In this document: piece by piece, positions 51,856-62,700 of the stretch
Layout of the letters: the number at the start of each line of letters is the position of its first letter
Numbering within the stretch: position 1 is the stretch's first letter
Assembly (NCBI RefSeq): GCF_022539665.2
Contig: NC_081340.1
Location: 7,191,357-7,255,356, forward strand
Direction of reading: 5' to 3'
From: Daphnia carinata
Lineage: Eukaryota; Arthropoda; Branchiopoda; Diplostraca; Daphniidae
Length of the DNA stretch: 64,000 bases
The notes under the pieces: model-generated
The model's input: the letters and a program-made list of their open reading frames with translations, nothing else
Databases searched by the model: none
What the model was told of the DNA's origin: nothing
Program-made: the position numbers and the translations under genes

Positions 51856-52325
51856 CTGACTGCTCGTGTTGCTGTCGTTCATGTAGGCAATCAAGGCCAC
51901 TCGATCTTGATCGGACGTCTGGCCGAGGTCCAGCAATTGTCGATCATAGGCGGGCAGGGAGTCGTCATCGCCGTCGTGGACGCGATGGTGAGCTGGCCGG
52001 TCGTTGTGATTCGGGCTGATCCACGTCCACAGCGAAGGTTGGTGTCTCCGGCCGCCATGCGGCGCTGACGTCGCCGGGTGGCAAACCGGAGCCGAAATGG
52101 AGAGCGTCTGCTCGTCCTGACGGCCGCGGTGACCGCCAGTAGGTGACGATCGGAGGCAGGTGATTTTCCAGCGGGACGCCATCCAAATGAGGCAGAGGAC
52201 GAACGTGACGCCACAGGCCGTCGTGAACGAGACGAGTAGCGGTCCAGGGGTTTGTTCTTCGCCCTGCGCTTTGTCCTCGCCGTCTTGGCCGGCATTATTC
52301 TCCTTCATCTCCAATCCGTTGCCAC
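51856..52325 (-). CDS. Sushi-domain membrane protein, transmembrane exon
   Basis: A 470-nt exon with acceptor acgtag and donor gtacgt. It enters in phase 1 and leaves in phase 0. It starts with an acidic linker (GNGLEMKENNAGQDGEDK), followed by one hydrophobic span (LLVSFTTACGVTFVLCLIW) and a basic flank (RWK), which predicts a type I single-pass topology. The cytoplasmic part is His/Pro/Ser-rich. It contains SLPAYDRQLLDLG, an LPxY motif, and ends near MNDSNTSSQ. Its GC-rich, varied codon use stands out from the flanks. The phase agrees with the CCP exon upstream (phase 1) and the tail exon downstream (phase 0). Confidence 0.8.
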
Positions 52326-53122
52326 CTACGTGTACGCGCCCATCAACCCACCAAATAAAATAAAAAAACAAAAAAAAAAAACAAGAGAAGAAAGAAATAA
52401 AAAGACGGATCGAATTCATTAATTCAAAAATACAAGCCAACCAAAACGAGAAACGACGACCCGTTATAGTGAGACGGAATTGCAGCTGATGGCCCCAGCT
52501 CGGGCAATAGTATCGCATTATACGCAAGCGTGCATTTTTGTTCTTGATGTATTCAACACATCAAAAGTGGTCAAGGAGAAAGTATATATGCAAAAAAAAA
52601 AAAAAAAAAAAACACAATCGTTTGGTAAGAAGGAAGCAAAAGAAAAATGCGAAACCGGGCGGACGTTTGGCTGATGGCGCCACACTGTCGCCCGGCAGTC
52701 ACGCACGCCGACTGGCGCCGCCCTTTTTCTTTTCCTTTTTTCTTTTTTTTTTTTTTGCGAGGGACTATCGAACAAGTCACGGCCACACACACAAGAAAAA
52801 AACAAAAACAAAAAAAAATGTATCGTGGATATTTGTCATTTCATTTTCGAAATTTTGAGTTTCGAATTATTTTTAATCGAGCAAGAGGTGTGCGCTACCT
52901 TGTTGTTTTGCCGGACCAGAACGATTTATTCGAATCCTTTTTGATTTGCAAGCAGAGCAAAGCCCCGTTTCTCTTTTGTTTTTCTAAATGGTTTGGCCTT
53001 CGCTAACCTACTAACTCATCAAGCCAGCAATTTAAAGCGAAGTACAAAACAGGGGACTCCACCCGTTTTTTTTAAACGGGCCCCGAGACAATAACGACCC
53101 CTCCTATTCTTCCACGGGAAAA

Positions 53123-53223
53123 TCAAAAAGGGCGGAGACCCGATGAATTAGCGACGTAGCCCTTGACCTCCCCGCCCAGCTCCTCGATCGCATCGATTTC
53201 CACCTGCGCGTCGTGTATCCCCG
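53123..53223 (-). CDS. Sushi-domain gene, possible alternative exon or secreted-form terminal exon
   Basis: After a long pyrimidine tract and an aag acceptor at 53224, a phase-1 frame reads GIHDAQVEIDAIEELGGEV and ends at a TGA at 53123-53125. Two readings are possible. As an internal exon, a gt at 53139 would leave phase 1 and join the transmembrane exon in frame, but this donor (gtctcc) is weak. As a last exon, it would give a form lacking the membrane span. The varied, GC-rich codons and the correct entering phase support coding use. Which reading is right cannot be told from sequence. Confidence 0.45.
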
Positions 53224-53321
53224 CTTAAAAAACAAAAAAAAAAAAAACAAAAAAAAAAAACATCGGGGGATCCTCCCTCGATAGCGGAAAACAAAATAAA
53301 TTGTTATTTCATCGTCCTCAC

Positions 53322-53681
53322 CGTAACTGTGATGAATTCCGGCGGAAGGAGAAGCAGCGCCGAGGGGAAGACAACGCGGCGCGTTGTGCGTCGGTTGCCA
53401 CCAACCGCCGGGCGAGCACGTGATGAGCGAAGAGCCGGCGCTTAGGAAGCCGCGGTGGCACGAATACAAGACGCTACTGTAAACGGGCATCGTCGGTGGT
53501 GCGGCGGACGGAGCGACGAGCGACGGACCGGAAGCGGCCGATCCGTTCCAGTGCTGGATGCGCGGCGAGAACGGCGACGACGAGAAACTCCTGCGCATCG
53601 GAAGCATCTGATAGCGGCCGTTGGCGATCTCTGGCGGCAGCGGACAGCCACGCGCTTCCTGTTTGAACGACGACGATGCGC
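53322..53681 (-). CDS. Sushi-domain membrane protein, CCP/sushi exon
   Basis: A 360-nt exon, phase 1 at both ends as is usual for CCP modules, between a caacag acceptor and a gtgagg donor. It encodes one complement control protein (sushi) domain. Cys1 lies in GCPLPPEIANGRY, Cys2 in VLYSCHRGF, Cys3 in LITCSPGGWWQP, and Cys4 in APRCLPLG. The four cysteines and the Gly-Trp before Cys4 fit the family. A Ser/Pro-rich insert of about 45 residues sits between the NGRY and VLYSC parts, so the domain is longer than the usual 60 residues. It should lie outside the cell. With one sushi domain, one span and a PY-motif tail, the protein resembles vertebrate SUSD6 in layout. Orthology is untested. Confidence 0.8.
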
Positions 53682-54343
53682 CTGTTGCCCAAAAAATCAA
53701 AACAAACACAATTGAAATAAGTTTGATAGGATCATCAATCAAAAAGTGGGGGAATGAAACGGGAAGCCGGTTGTGCGATATAAAAACGGCACTTGAAAAT
53801 GCACCAACGTTTTGCGAATGCGGAATGCAGTTGGCCGCATTCCGCGAGCATCTAACGAGCTGTGTCAAAATGACACGCAGATCGAGCAAACGATTCTAAA
53901 CAACAAAAAAATATCACGAATAAATCAAGATGTGAATCGCTTGATAGCGAAAAAAAAAAAAAGAAAAGAAAAGCTGTTGTCTCTTTACGAAAATCACGGA
54001 CCACACGCAAAGATCCCAGACAATTTTGATGGTCCACAAGAGGATTTTGTGTTTGTGAAAATAAAATAAGGAACAAAGTGAAATCCGCTCCGTCACTTGA
54101 TAAGCAGGAAGGAGAAGACGAAAAAAAAAACGGCAATGGCGCGACGACAACAACAATAAAGAGAAGGAAAAAAAAAAAAAAAAAAACACGGGAGGGGGTG
54201 GGTGAATCTTCATCATCATCGTAATAATAGTACAATAAAATAATCCCTCAGGAGAAAATAAAAATACGTTCTTTTTTATTTTTCAGCTTTGAAAAAAAGA
54301 AAAAATGGGGGAAAGAAAAAAAATATATATCAATAAAGATTAC

Positions 54344-54499
54344 CACACGTAGATGCGCACCCCGTGGCAGTCCCGCAGAAGCGGGAGAAACATCGTGTGT
54401 GTTTTCCGCGGTAAATCATAACGCAAGAGACAAGCGCCCCGGCGCATTCCGCGTGACATTTACGTCTTCCCCTCTGTCGTTGAGATTTCCTTCCCACCC
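54344..54499 (-). CDS. Sushi-domain gene, cysteine-rich exon (5' border uncertain)
   Basis: The phase-1 donor gtaatc at 54343 fits the phase-1 acceptor of the CCP exon. Upstream of it the frame holds seven cysteines in under 40 residues: KCHAECAGALVSC, then RCFSRFC and GCASTC, with gaps of 3, 6, 10, 4, 5 and 3 residues. I do not recognise the domain. An acceptor at 54500 gives a 156-nt phase 1-1 exon. A cag at 54474 is a better acceptor sequence but would need a phase-0 upstream exon. The frame stops soon after the donor, as expected of an exon. Confidence 0.5.
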
Positions 54500-55445
54500 C
54501 TCCCCCCACCTCCACCCGAAAGAAGGGGGGGGGGGAGGGATCTTTTCAATTTTCTTTTCATCTTCCAAAGTCACTGTCGTCATCTTTTTTATTAGATTCT
54601 TCTTTCCTATACTTTATTTTCTTCTTTTTTCCCCACCATTTTTTTTTTGATTTTTACGATCAAGGAAAAGAAGTTGGCCAAAGAAGAAAAACACGAAATA
54701 AAATTTGTGTTTTTTTTTTTTTTTAAACGCTCGTCAAAACCACCCCTTTTATCGTTCGGGACACGACGTAGCGCCTCTGGTGTCCAATTTTGCAGACTCG
54801 ATTCTCGCAATTAAAAGAAACAAAATCAAAAAAACATAACTCACGAAATTCTAAAATAATAAAAAGGAAAAGACCACACGATGGAAACGCCTACAAAAAA
54901 AAACGAATCGTTTAATGGCTGCGCTTAATCATCGATTCAAGTCGCCATATCGCTCCCAAACATCAGGATAGAAAGCGAAAGACACACAGCGGGAGTACCT
55001 ATCCACATAAAAAAAAAAAAAAAAAAAAAAAAGAACGTGACCACCTACCTACACGCACAAACCCTTACCGGGCGACACAATCCAATAAGGGAAAAAAAAA
55101 AAAAAAAAAAAATCAAAGAGAAGCTCCTTTTGAATTACGCGCCACCCTCAAAATAGGAACCACACACAATAAAATAAAAGAAATTCAAAATGGAATTTCA
55201 TTTGACGTGGTCCGTTAGTATTTTTTTTTTTTTTTTACCGATCATTTGCCAACCGCATCCTTCCCTCCCAAAAATTAAAAACGAACGTCGAACTGGAATG
55301 AGAAAAGAGACTTTCACAATCTCCAATTCATTCTGAAAACAACCAGAAATGGTTGGGTTTTTTTTTTTTTGGGGCTGCACCCGAATTAAAAAAAAAAAAA
55401 AAGTGATCCCCTTTACTACACCACTACGACCAAAACGAGACGAAG

Positions 55446-55470
55446 ACTACTACTACTACTACTACTACTT
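55446..55470. repeat. (CTA)n microsatellite
   Basis: About eight CTA units. They read as poly-Tyr in one plus-strand frame, with no other coding support. Confidence 0.9.
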
Positions 55471-55674
55471 ACTATATTACTACGAAACTCTTCTTTCTCT
55501 CTCGTTTTTTTTTTTTTTCTTCTTCCTTTTTACTACGAACAAACCTTATATAGAGAACAACCTTTCTCGGCCTTGTGCCCGCGCCAAATACGGATCAAAC
55601 TACCGTACACATTCACAAATTGTCTTCATTTTTTTTTTTCATTCCTTCCTTTTCGAGAATTCTTAAAGGCTTAA

Positions 55675-55704
55675 CCCCCCCCCCCCCCCCCCAAAAAAAA
55701 AAAA
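55675..55704. repeat. C18-A12 homopolymer junction
   Basis: Eighteen C followed directly by twelve A. It is the longest C run noticed in the window and lies in an intron of the minus-strand gene. Confidence 0.9.
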
Positions 55705-55936
55705 GAAAATCGGACTAGGAGGGTCCTAGGGGTGGGGTCGTAAATCACGTGTTGTTTTGTTTGTACAAAACTGACCGCGCACATTGTAAATACCATCCAC
55801 TACAACACGTCTATTCATCGACTCTATCGAGCTATCCCTCCTGCATTTAAACTAAAAAAAAAAACAAAAAAAACAAAACAAATGTCTTTTGAAAGTATCG
55901 CACACACTTTGAGCGGCCGTTGCGTCGCGGACCTAC

Positions 55937-55966
55937 CGCGCTGTCCGCCATCGACTTCTTCTTTTG
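55937..55966 (-). CDS. Sushi-domain gene, candidate 30-nt linker exon
   Basis: A strong donor (gtaggt) and a pyrimidine-rich acceptor (ctacgag) bracket 30 bases. They enter and leave in phase 1 and encode KEEVDGGQR between shared Ala and Gly codons. This would join the signal-peptide exon to the cysteine-rich exon in frame. Micro-exons are hard to prove by eye, and skipping it would also keep the frame. Confidence 0.35.
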
Positions 55967-56096
55967 CTCGTAGATCAAAGCGAAGCCAGCAGGAAGGAAG
56001 TAACAACAACAACAACAACGACGGACGATGAACAAAACAAAAAAAAAATAAATAAAAAATAAAACGAGCCAGGATGCATGTTTCATTCATGGTCAC

Positions 56097-56229
56097 CGGT
56101 GGTGCTGACTCGACGGGCCGTCCCGGGGCTCACGGCCATCACAACAAAAAAAAAAAGCCCAGAGAGCGCAATAAGAAAGGCGAGCGGGGACGACCGAACT
56201 GATCGGGGGCGCGTGTTCAGATGGCCCAT
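56097..56229 (-). CDS. Sushi-domain gene, first coding exon with signal peptide
   Basis: Starts at an ATG at 56229 with A at -3, the first ATG of the frame. It encodes a basic N-region (MGHLNTRPRSVRSS) followed by a hydrophobic core (PLAFLIALSGLFFFVVMAV) and a likely cleavage region near SPGTA. It ends at donor gtgacc in phase 1, the usual phase for signal-peptide exons and the phase needed by the exons that follow. If unspliced the frame stops five codons later. Together with the downstream exons this makes a secreted-pathway entry for a type I membrane protein. Confidence 0.6.
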
Positions 56230-56326
56230 TGATACGCAGATGAGCGCTCGTCGGAGTATTTTGTGTGTAGGAGAACAACCTCCGCCCACCCACAAAAAGG
56301 GTCTGGATTTTTTTTTGTGTGTGTGT

Positions 56327-56357
56327 GTTCAGTCGGCGACGACGACGCCGACTGAAC
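56327..56357. promoter_or_regulatory. Palindrome with initiator-like TCAGTC on both strands
   Basis: GTTCAGTCGGCG, a 7-base loop, then its exact reverse complement. TCAGTC matches the arthropod initiator consensus and, because of the symmetry, occurs on both strands. On the minus strand it lies about 124 bases upstream of the ATG at 56229. It is a reasonable start site for the sushi gene. No TATA box was seen. Confidence 0.4.
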
Positions 56358-57216
56358 AACGAAAGGATCGCAAAATCAGCCGTTTCGATCTACAAGTTTG
56401 TGACAGAGAGCGAGAGACGACGCATTTTCTGTTTCACGGTCGTCCGTGAATGCCTACAACAATAGGAAAACAAAACAAAACAAAAAAAAAAAAATTCTTC
56501 GTTTTGTTTTGTTTTGTTTTTTTGTCAGAAAAAAAAGTGTGTGCGCATATAAAAACGGAGTGTGTGTGGAAGAAGATTCCTCAGCCACAAGAACAAGGAC
56601 CAGTGGTGGGTCGTAAAATCAATCAAGAGTGATGAACTGACTTGAGCAGGGTAATTGATGACTCTCGGCGTCTCCCGCTGCTTTGGCTTGGCTCCATACA
56701 CACGATACATCCACTACCTCCTTCTCTTTTTTTATTTTTGATTATCTTTCACGATTTTTTTTTTTTTTTTTCTAGTTTGGTTTGACTTTGTAGACGAACA
56801 ATATTTTGCCCCTACCTAACTGAATTGTTATTGTTGTGGCTGCTGTCGAGTAAACGTTTTTTTTTTGTTTTTTCAACGAGGAGGATGGCCAGAGCTTTCT
56901 CAAATCGTTTGTCTCGCTCGCCCGTTCATTGGATCAGACAAATTGAATAGGCAAATGAGGGGCTTCAATCAACCCCATTGCAGCACCGAAACTTTCAAAC
57001 AAGAAAAAGAGAAAATCGCCACTAAAGAAATGAAAACAAAAACAAAAACAGGCGAGAAAGAAAACGATCCAGGTCTGTGTGTGTGTGTTTAATCACTCTT
57101 AATGGAATCACGATCGCCCCATTCTCATTAAGAAAACGGTCCTGATTGGATCTGGCGCCACGCACAGCAAACGGCCATTTTTTTAAATGTCGAAACGAAG
57201 GAGAAAAAAAAAAACA

Positions 57217-57247
<31 letters not shown>

Positions 57248-58158
57248 GACCTTCGACAAAAGAAAATGGGGAAGAAAAAAAAATGTGAAGAAGAGGAACA
57301 CATTATTCTACGAAGTATAACGAGATTGAGCACGCGTGGAAGTGCTCATATCATTTTACGATCGACAGGCGAAAAAGAGAGAGAGAGAACTTTGCGTTAC
57401 ACTATCGACACGCTGCTCTATGAAAGGCTGAAGAGAGGCGAAGGTTAGGGATATCGTTAAATTACAAACAACGCAGGTGAAAACAACAACAACAAAGAGT
57501 TGAAACTGGAAAAAAAAGAAAGAAAGAGGATGAATAAGTGCTGCTAAAGCTATACAATACATTCCACCGGCATCTATCCAAAATCCAATTTGCATCGGAT
57601 CGGGACGACCAATTTTCCCCCCTCAATGAGATTGAATAATTCATCAGCAACCTGGGCCACAATAAACAAACACACACACACGAAAAAAAAACTAAATTGT
57701 GTGCATTTTTTTTTTCTTATTAAACAACCGTCGGCTCGAATCAGCAATGTGATCGATTCGCACCGGGCGCTCGCTCGATCGTGAACCGAACCAATTAACT
57801 ATATCTACACACACGTAGACACAAGGCTGACTCTTTAACAACCTGTGACTACGCTTTAAATAATAAAAAAAAAAGAAACAGAAAAAAGGATTTCTATTTC
57901 CTTTCGTTTCTCGTCCGTGTGATTAGGAAGATTACACGCTGCCATAGTTACGTTCGACTTTTGGGATGGCCAGTCGTTATAACATCATAAAAATCCCAAC
58001 AACAAAAAACAGACACGCACACAAAACAAAACAAAAAAAAAAAGTATGAATAGAAAAACACGTTCACACACAAAACGTAGAGCGTTGCATAATTCAAGCG
58101 TGTGCGCATTTCTCTAAATTGGAACGGATAAGATCGCGCGTAGGCCCTCACTAATCAA

Positions 58159-58182
58159 ACATTTTCTTTTAAAAGAAAATGT
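58159..58182. repeat. Perfect 24-bp palindrome
   Basis: ACATTTTCTTTT is followed at once by its reverse complement. Outside it TCAAAC and GTTTGA also pair, offset by two bases, so the symmetry extends to about 34 bases. Confidence 0.8.
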
Positions 58183-59673
58183 GTTTGAAGATATCTAAGT
58201 AAATAGCATTCACGTGAGTACACCTTCAATGAAAACAAGAATTATTTGAGGAAAAAGAAAAAAAAAAAAATATTAAAAAAGGGCTGGGTTGATTTAGTAG
58301 CAAAGAGGCGCGTCCCTTCTTCAGTTTCGGAGAACGAAAGACAAAATATAAAAGGGAATGATCGAGTGTGTTGTCATTTACATCGTATTCCATCAAATTA
58401 TCCATATTTCATCGAGCATCCTACCATATTCCTTTTCGCAAAAGAATTTCTGAATACTAAAAAAAAAAAACAAGCGAGGAAAATTGAATTCCATCGACGA
58501 GTGCAGTAAGCTAAATGACGTCACGGACAACAAGACAATGCCATCGACTGCTGCGAGATCGCCCAGGGTCCTTTACGAAACACACACAAAAAAGAACAAG
58601 GCGGACACACAATACGACACCATTTACAATCATCATCATCATCATCATATCGAAAGAAGACAAAAAAAAAAAAAAAATTTCTATTTCAATTTTCGTGTGG
58701 CGAACACGAAGGAGAGAGTTGCAGCCGCGTTACTATCTAAGAAAAATCCCGTTGTGTCTGCGTGAACGAACTGCTGTTTGTTATGTAGGGGAGAGAGAGA
58801 GAGAGACTTTCACTCTGGCCCGCATATATTTATGAAAAATATGTCCCTCTTCTTCTTGCTTCGAGTTCTTTATGATAACACTCGTCGACGAGGAGCAAAA
58901 GAGGTGCAGATGATGATGATGATGATGATGACCGGCGGGAAGAATGCAAATCGAATAAAATGACGGGACAATGGCTTAAGAGACTCTCTGTACCCATTTC
59001 GGACGAGTATATTCATCTCTCCCCACATGCGCCAGTCTTTTCTATTTTTTTTTTTTTTTTTACAAGTGTGTACCTTTTTTTTTTCATTCTTTCTTTTTTC
59101 GTGAGGAATGAAAAAAAAGGGGAAACAATTGAACGAGGGGATGGGCAATGCGAATTTACTCTTGTCTAATAAATGTACCCAGAGGTTCATTATAAAAATC
59201 AGAGAAGCACCGGCGGTCACATTTCAGGGAAAACTTTTGTTCATTTTTTTTTTTTTTAAAAAAAAAAAAAGGTGGCTGCTAACGAGCTGCTAAAGGCAGT
59301 TCAAACTATCCCGTTTCAAAATGCATACACACAGGTCCTTTTTTTTTTTAAAGCAATAAAAACACATTTTTTTTTTCGGTGTAGTTTAGTTACCTTCGCA
59401 CCACCTCCTAGCAATCTACCGACTCCTCCTATTTTGGACTCTGTGTGTGTGTGTAGGTCTACGCTGTGTGAAATTACATAAAACAAAGAACGAGCAACTT
59501 GTTGCTTTTCTTTGGCTCCAGGGCCGATATTTTCAAGGCGGACTCTTGTCTCAAACAATTAAAAAACATCTCTTTTTTTTTTCTTTCTCTCCCTCTGAAT
59601 TTCTTTCATCTCTTCAACGGAAAAAAAAAAAAATCTTCAAAAAAAAAAATTTAGTCTAGTCCGCCCACCGTCG

Positions 59674-59701
59674 ACTCACGCCGGCAGACTCACGCCGGCA
59701 G
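59674..59701. repeat. 14-bp tandem duplication
   Basis: ACTCACGCCGGCAG occurs twice in direct succession, immediately before an (AC)n tract at 59702-59730. Confidence 0.9.
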
Positions 59702-62700
59702 ACACACACACACACACACACACACACACAGCAGGTAGCCCCGAAAATCTTCTCGGGGTTGAGCGGGGGCGTCGAATATTCTCCACCCATTTTCCGATAA
59801 GGATTGCGTGAAAGGAATCCCGCAAAGTTCTCTCGTCTTCGTCATTACGTAAAACGAAAAAAAAAAAAGAAAAAATACATGCGACTATTATTCAAAGCGC
59901 TTTCCCACCATTCGAAAAACCGGGGGGAAACAAAAAAATGTTTTCGACGTGTGGATCTAAACAGAAAAATAGAAACAAGCGATCCCCGTGGCATCGATCG
60001 ACAACGATACGGTGCAACCAAATGCCAACGGAGGGGGGGCTAACGCGTATAGATTGTTGCTGTGTACTCTCTCTCACCATGACTCACTTTTTTTTTCTCT
60101 CTCTCCGATAAGTTCTACGACTAACGCACGAACTCAAGTCAAGTGGGACTCGACGCCCGCGATGTTCAACATCGCCAAACGAACGGGACTAAAATAAAAA
60201 AAAAAAAAAAATACAAATCTTTATAAAATGATGCATAAAAAAAAAAGAAGAGCTGTTATGGAGGATTCTTTGCCTCTCACTCTCTCTCCACAAGACGTCG
60301 TGAATTCACGCAAAAAAAATATACAAGGGATTCCTTAAAGTCTCTCACGAACTCTTTCGATCGTGAGTGATGGTGTAGGCATCTCAGTGGCGTTGCATTC
60401 TGACTGACTCGAGATGATCCATCAACAAACGCGGTCAACACTGTCTAGCGTGCTGGACAAACGCGGACGTTCACAGTTAGCGTCGACTGTTGAAAAAAAA
60501 AAAAGGACGGGCGTTGTGCAATTAAAAGTCGAAAGAGCGCACGCAAAAACAATATGGTGCACGTAATCTTTGTACGTGTAAGAGGGAGATTCTCCTACTG
60601 CATCTCTGAGAGAGAGAGAGAGAGCTGCAGCGTGGGAAATGAGAGAAATCGTCATCTGAGTCGTCAACGAGGTAACGACACAGCGAAAATAAAACAAAAT
60701 GGCCCAACAACGTGGTCAAAACAATGGGACACCACAAAGTGAGGGGAGAGATAGGAGCCACCAAGAAAACAAAAAAAAAAAAATAAAAACAAGGAGAGAT
60801 TCTTGTTGTTGGTTGCATAGACGTTCTTTTGCATCTCATCTGAGATTCGTTTGGATGTGTAAGAAGCAAACAAAGCACGGTAACGTTGACCCTTGAGCTT
60901 GGCCGCGCACAAAAGAATTGAAACCCCCTAACTGTTTGTGGCCACTTGATTGCTGGTCTTTCGAAATCAAGAAGAAAAAAAAAAAGCTTTTCGTGTTAAG
61001 GTCCTTTATTTTTTTTTTATTTTTTTTTTTTTGTTCTTCGTGTTTCATCACTTTCACGGGCTGAATTGCTCCGCACACAGAGCAGTTTGGAAATTGATTG
61101 GAAAAGCCACACAAATAGAAAATAAAGATGCCAGCGCCTGTTGGTTAATTGAATCGCGTGAAGGTCCTTGCTGTCTAATCGATTTGAATGAGCACGCGGG
61201 ATTGCAGCCATTTCACGATCCCTTTTTCTCTCGCCTTCGAAAAGCTAACGATTATTGGCTATCACGATGAAGATGGGGTCGTTAGGAATTCAATGACGCC
61301 AAAAAGCAAAAAAAAAAAAAAAAAAAAGGCTAATGGAGTGAAATGGGGCTCGGATGTTGGCTCTTTGCGATTCGTGTTGAATCATCGCATGACGTCACCT
61401 CTTACCAACAACAAACCCTTGGTTAAAAGGGGGGGGGGGGATTTGATAATTCCATTCAATCAGAAGAGGTAAAAAAAGAACGGCGATTGTTACGTACTAC
61501 CTAGACGGCCAGCTCTTTTAAACAGCCAGTAGGAGTTTTTTTTTTTTTTTAAATAAAAAAAAAATCCACAATCTCGAGCGGGAGCCGCTTTCTCCTACGT
61601 CATCGTACAGAGCGGCCGTGACCAACAGTCTCAATTGAAACGGCCAACGTTTCTCTCTCTCTCTCTTGAGACTTTCAGTCGCCGTGTCCTCTTGTTTCTT
61701 CCTTTTCTTTCGCTGGTGGTATTATACAGAAACAATGCCGCACACATTTGAATATGTTTCAAGACCCGACACAACACGAGGACGGGGCAAAAGAAAAAAA
61801 AAAATAACAAGAAAGACGATATCCTTCCGTCTCTTTTTCAGAGGAATGAAAGGAAGGCGGCGGGACAGAGAGAAAGTGCCGTGAAATCATTCAAAGCCGC
61901 AGTGACGAGCCGCGTCCAATTCCACCTGCTATGCACCCCCCGCCGCTCACGACACACGCGGATCAATTAGCATTCCCTTTTGCTTGTTAGAAAAAGAGAG
62001 AGAGAAGGACGAAGGTGGAAATAGAACAAGCAAAAAAAAAAAAAAAAAAAAACAAGAGAGAGAGACTGTCATTATATAAGGACGGCTCATTCAAAAAAAA
62101 ATTCGGTTGGCTAGAGCAATTCGCTTTGGTTCATTTCCTACGTTAGCCTTGTAATTATAACCGCAACAAAAGTGCCGTTATTCAAATAAGAAGGAAGCAA
62201 AAAAAAAAAAAAAAAAAAAAAATGACCAAAAAAAAAAAAAAAACGAGTTGGAAATCATTTCAATCGATCACACGCCGTCATTTTGTTGGTCGCAACAACA
62301 AACAACAACAAAAAAATGCCTGACCTTGTTTATAATTTCGGGATTCCTGGACACTCCCTGGGTGGTTTCATCCCAGTTTTTTTGTTTCCCGAACGTTCCA
62401 CACCCTACTCCAAATCACGATTCTTTCTATTCCCAACCAAAACGTCCCGCAACGCACAACAAAAATCCAGGGTCACTATTTTCTTCTTTTAAAAAAAAAA
62501 ACGGACATAAACCAAAGTTTGTTTTCCCTCGATTGGATGTAATCGTTCTTCCCTCCCCCCTTTTGCGTGTGGCTATTTGCCACCAACGGAGCGCGACCAA
62601 ACCCCACGGATGTAAAACATCAGGACAGACAAGTGGAATGTGTTTGTTTGTTTGTTTGTTTTTTTAAGAAAAAAGAGTCGCCCGTCTTTCAGGGAAAAAA

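Noticed and set aside
61060-61270. 70-residue non-repetitive plus-strand frame
   Set aside because: No splice acceptor, no start in good context and no recognisable motif. It is consistent with chance.
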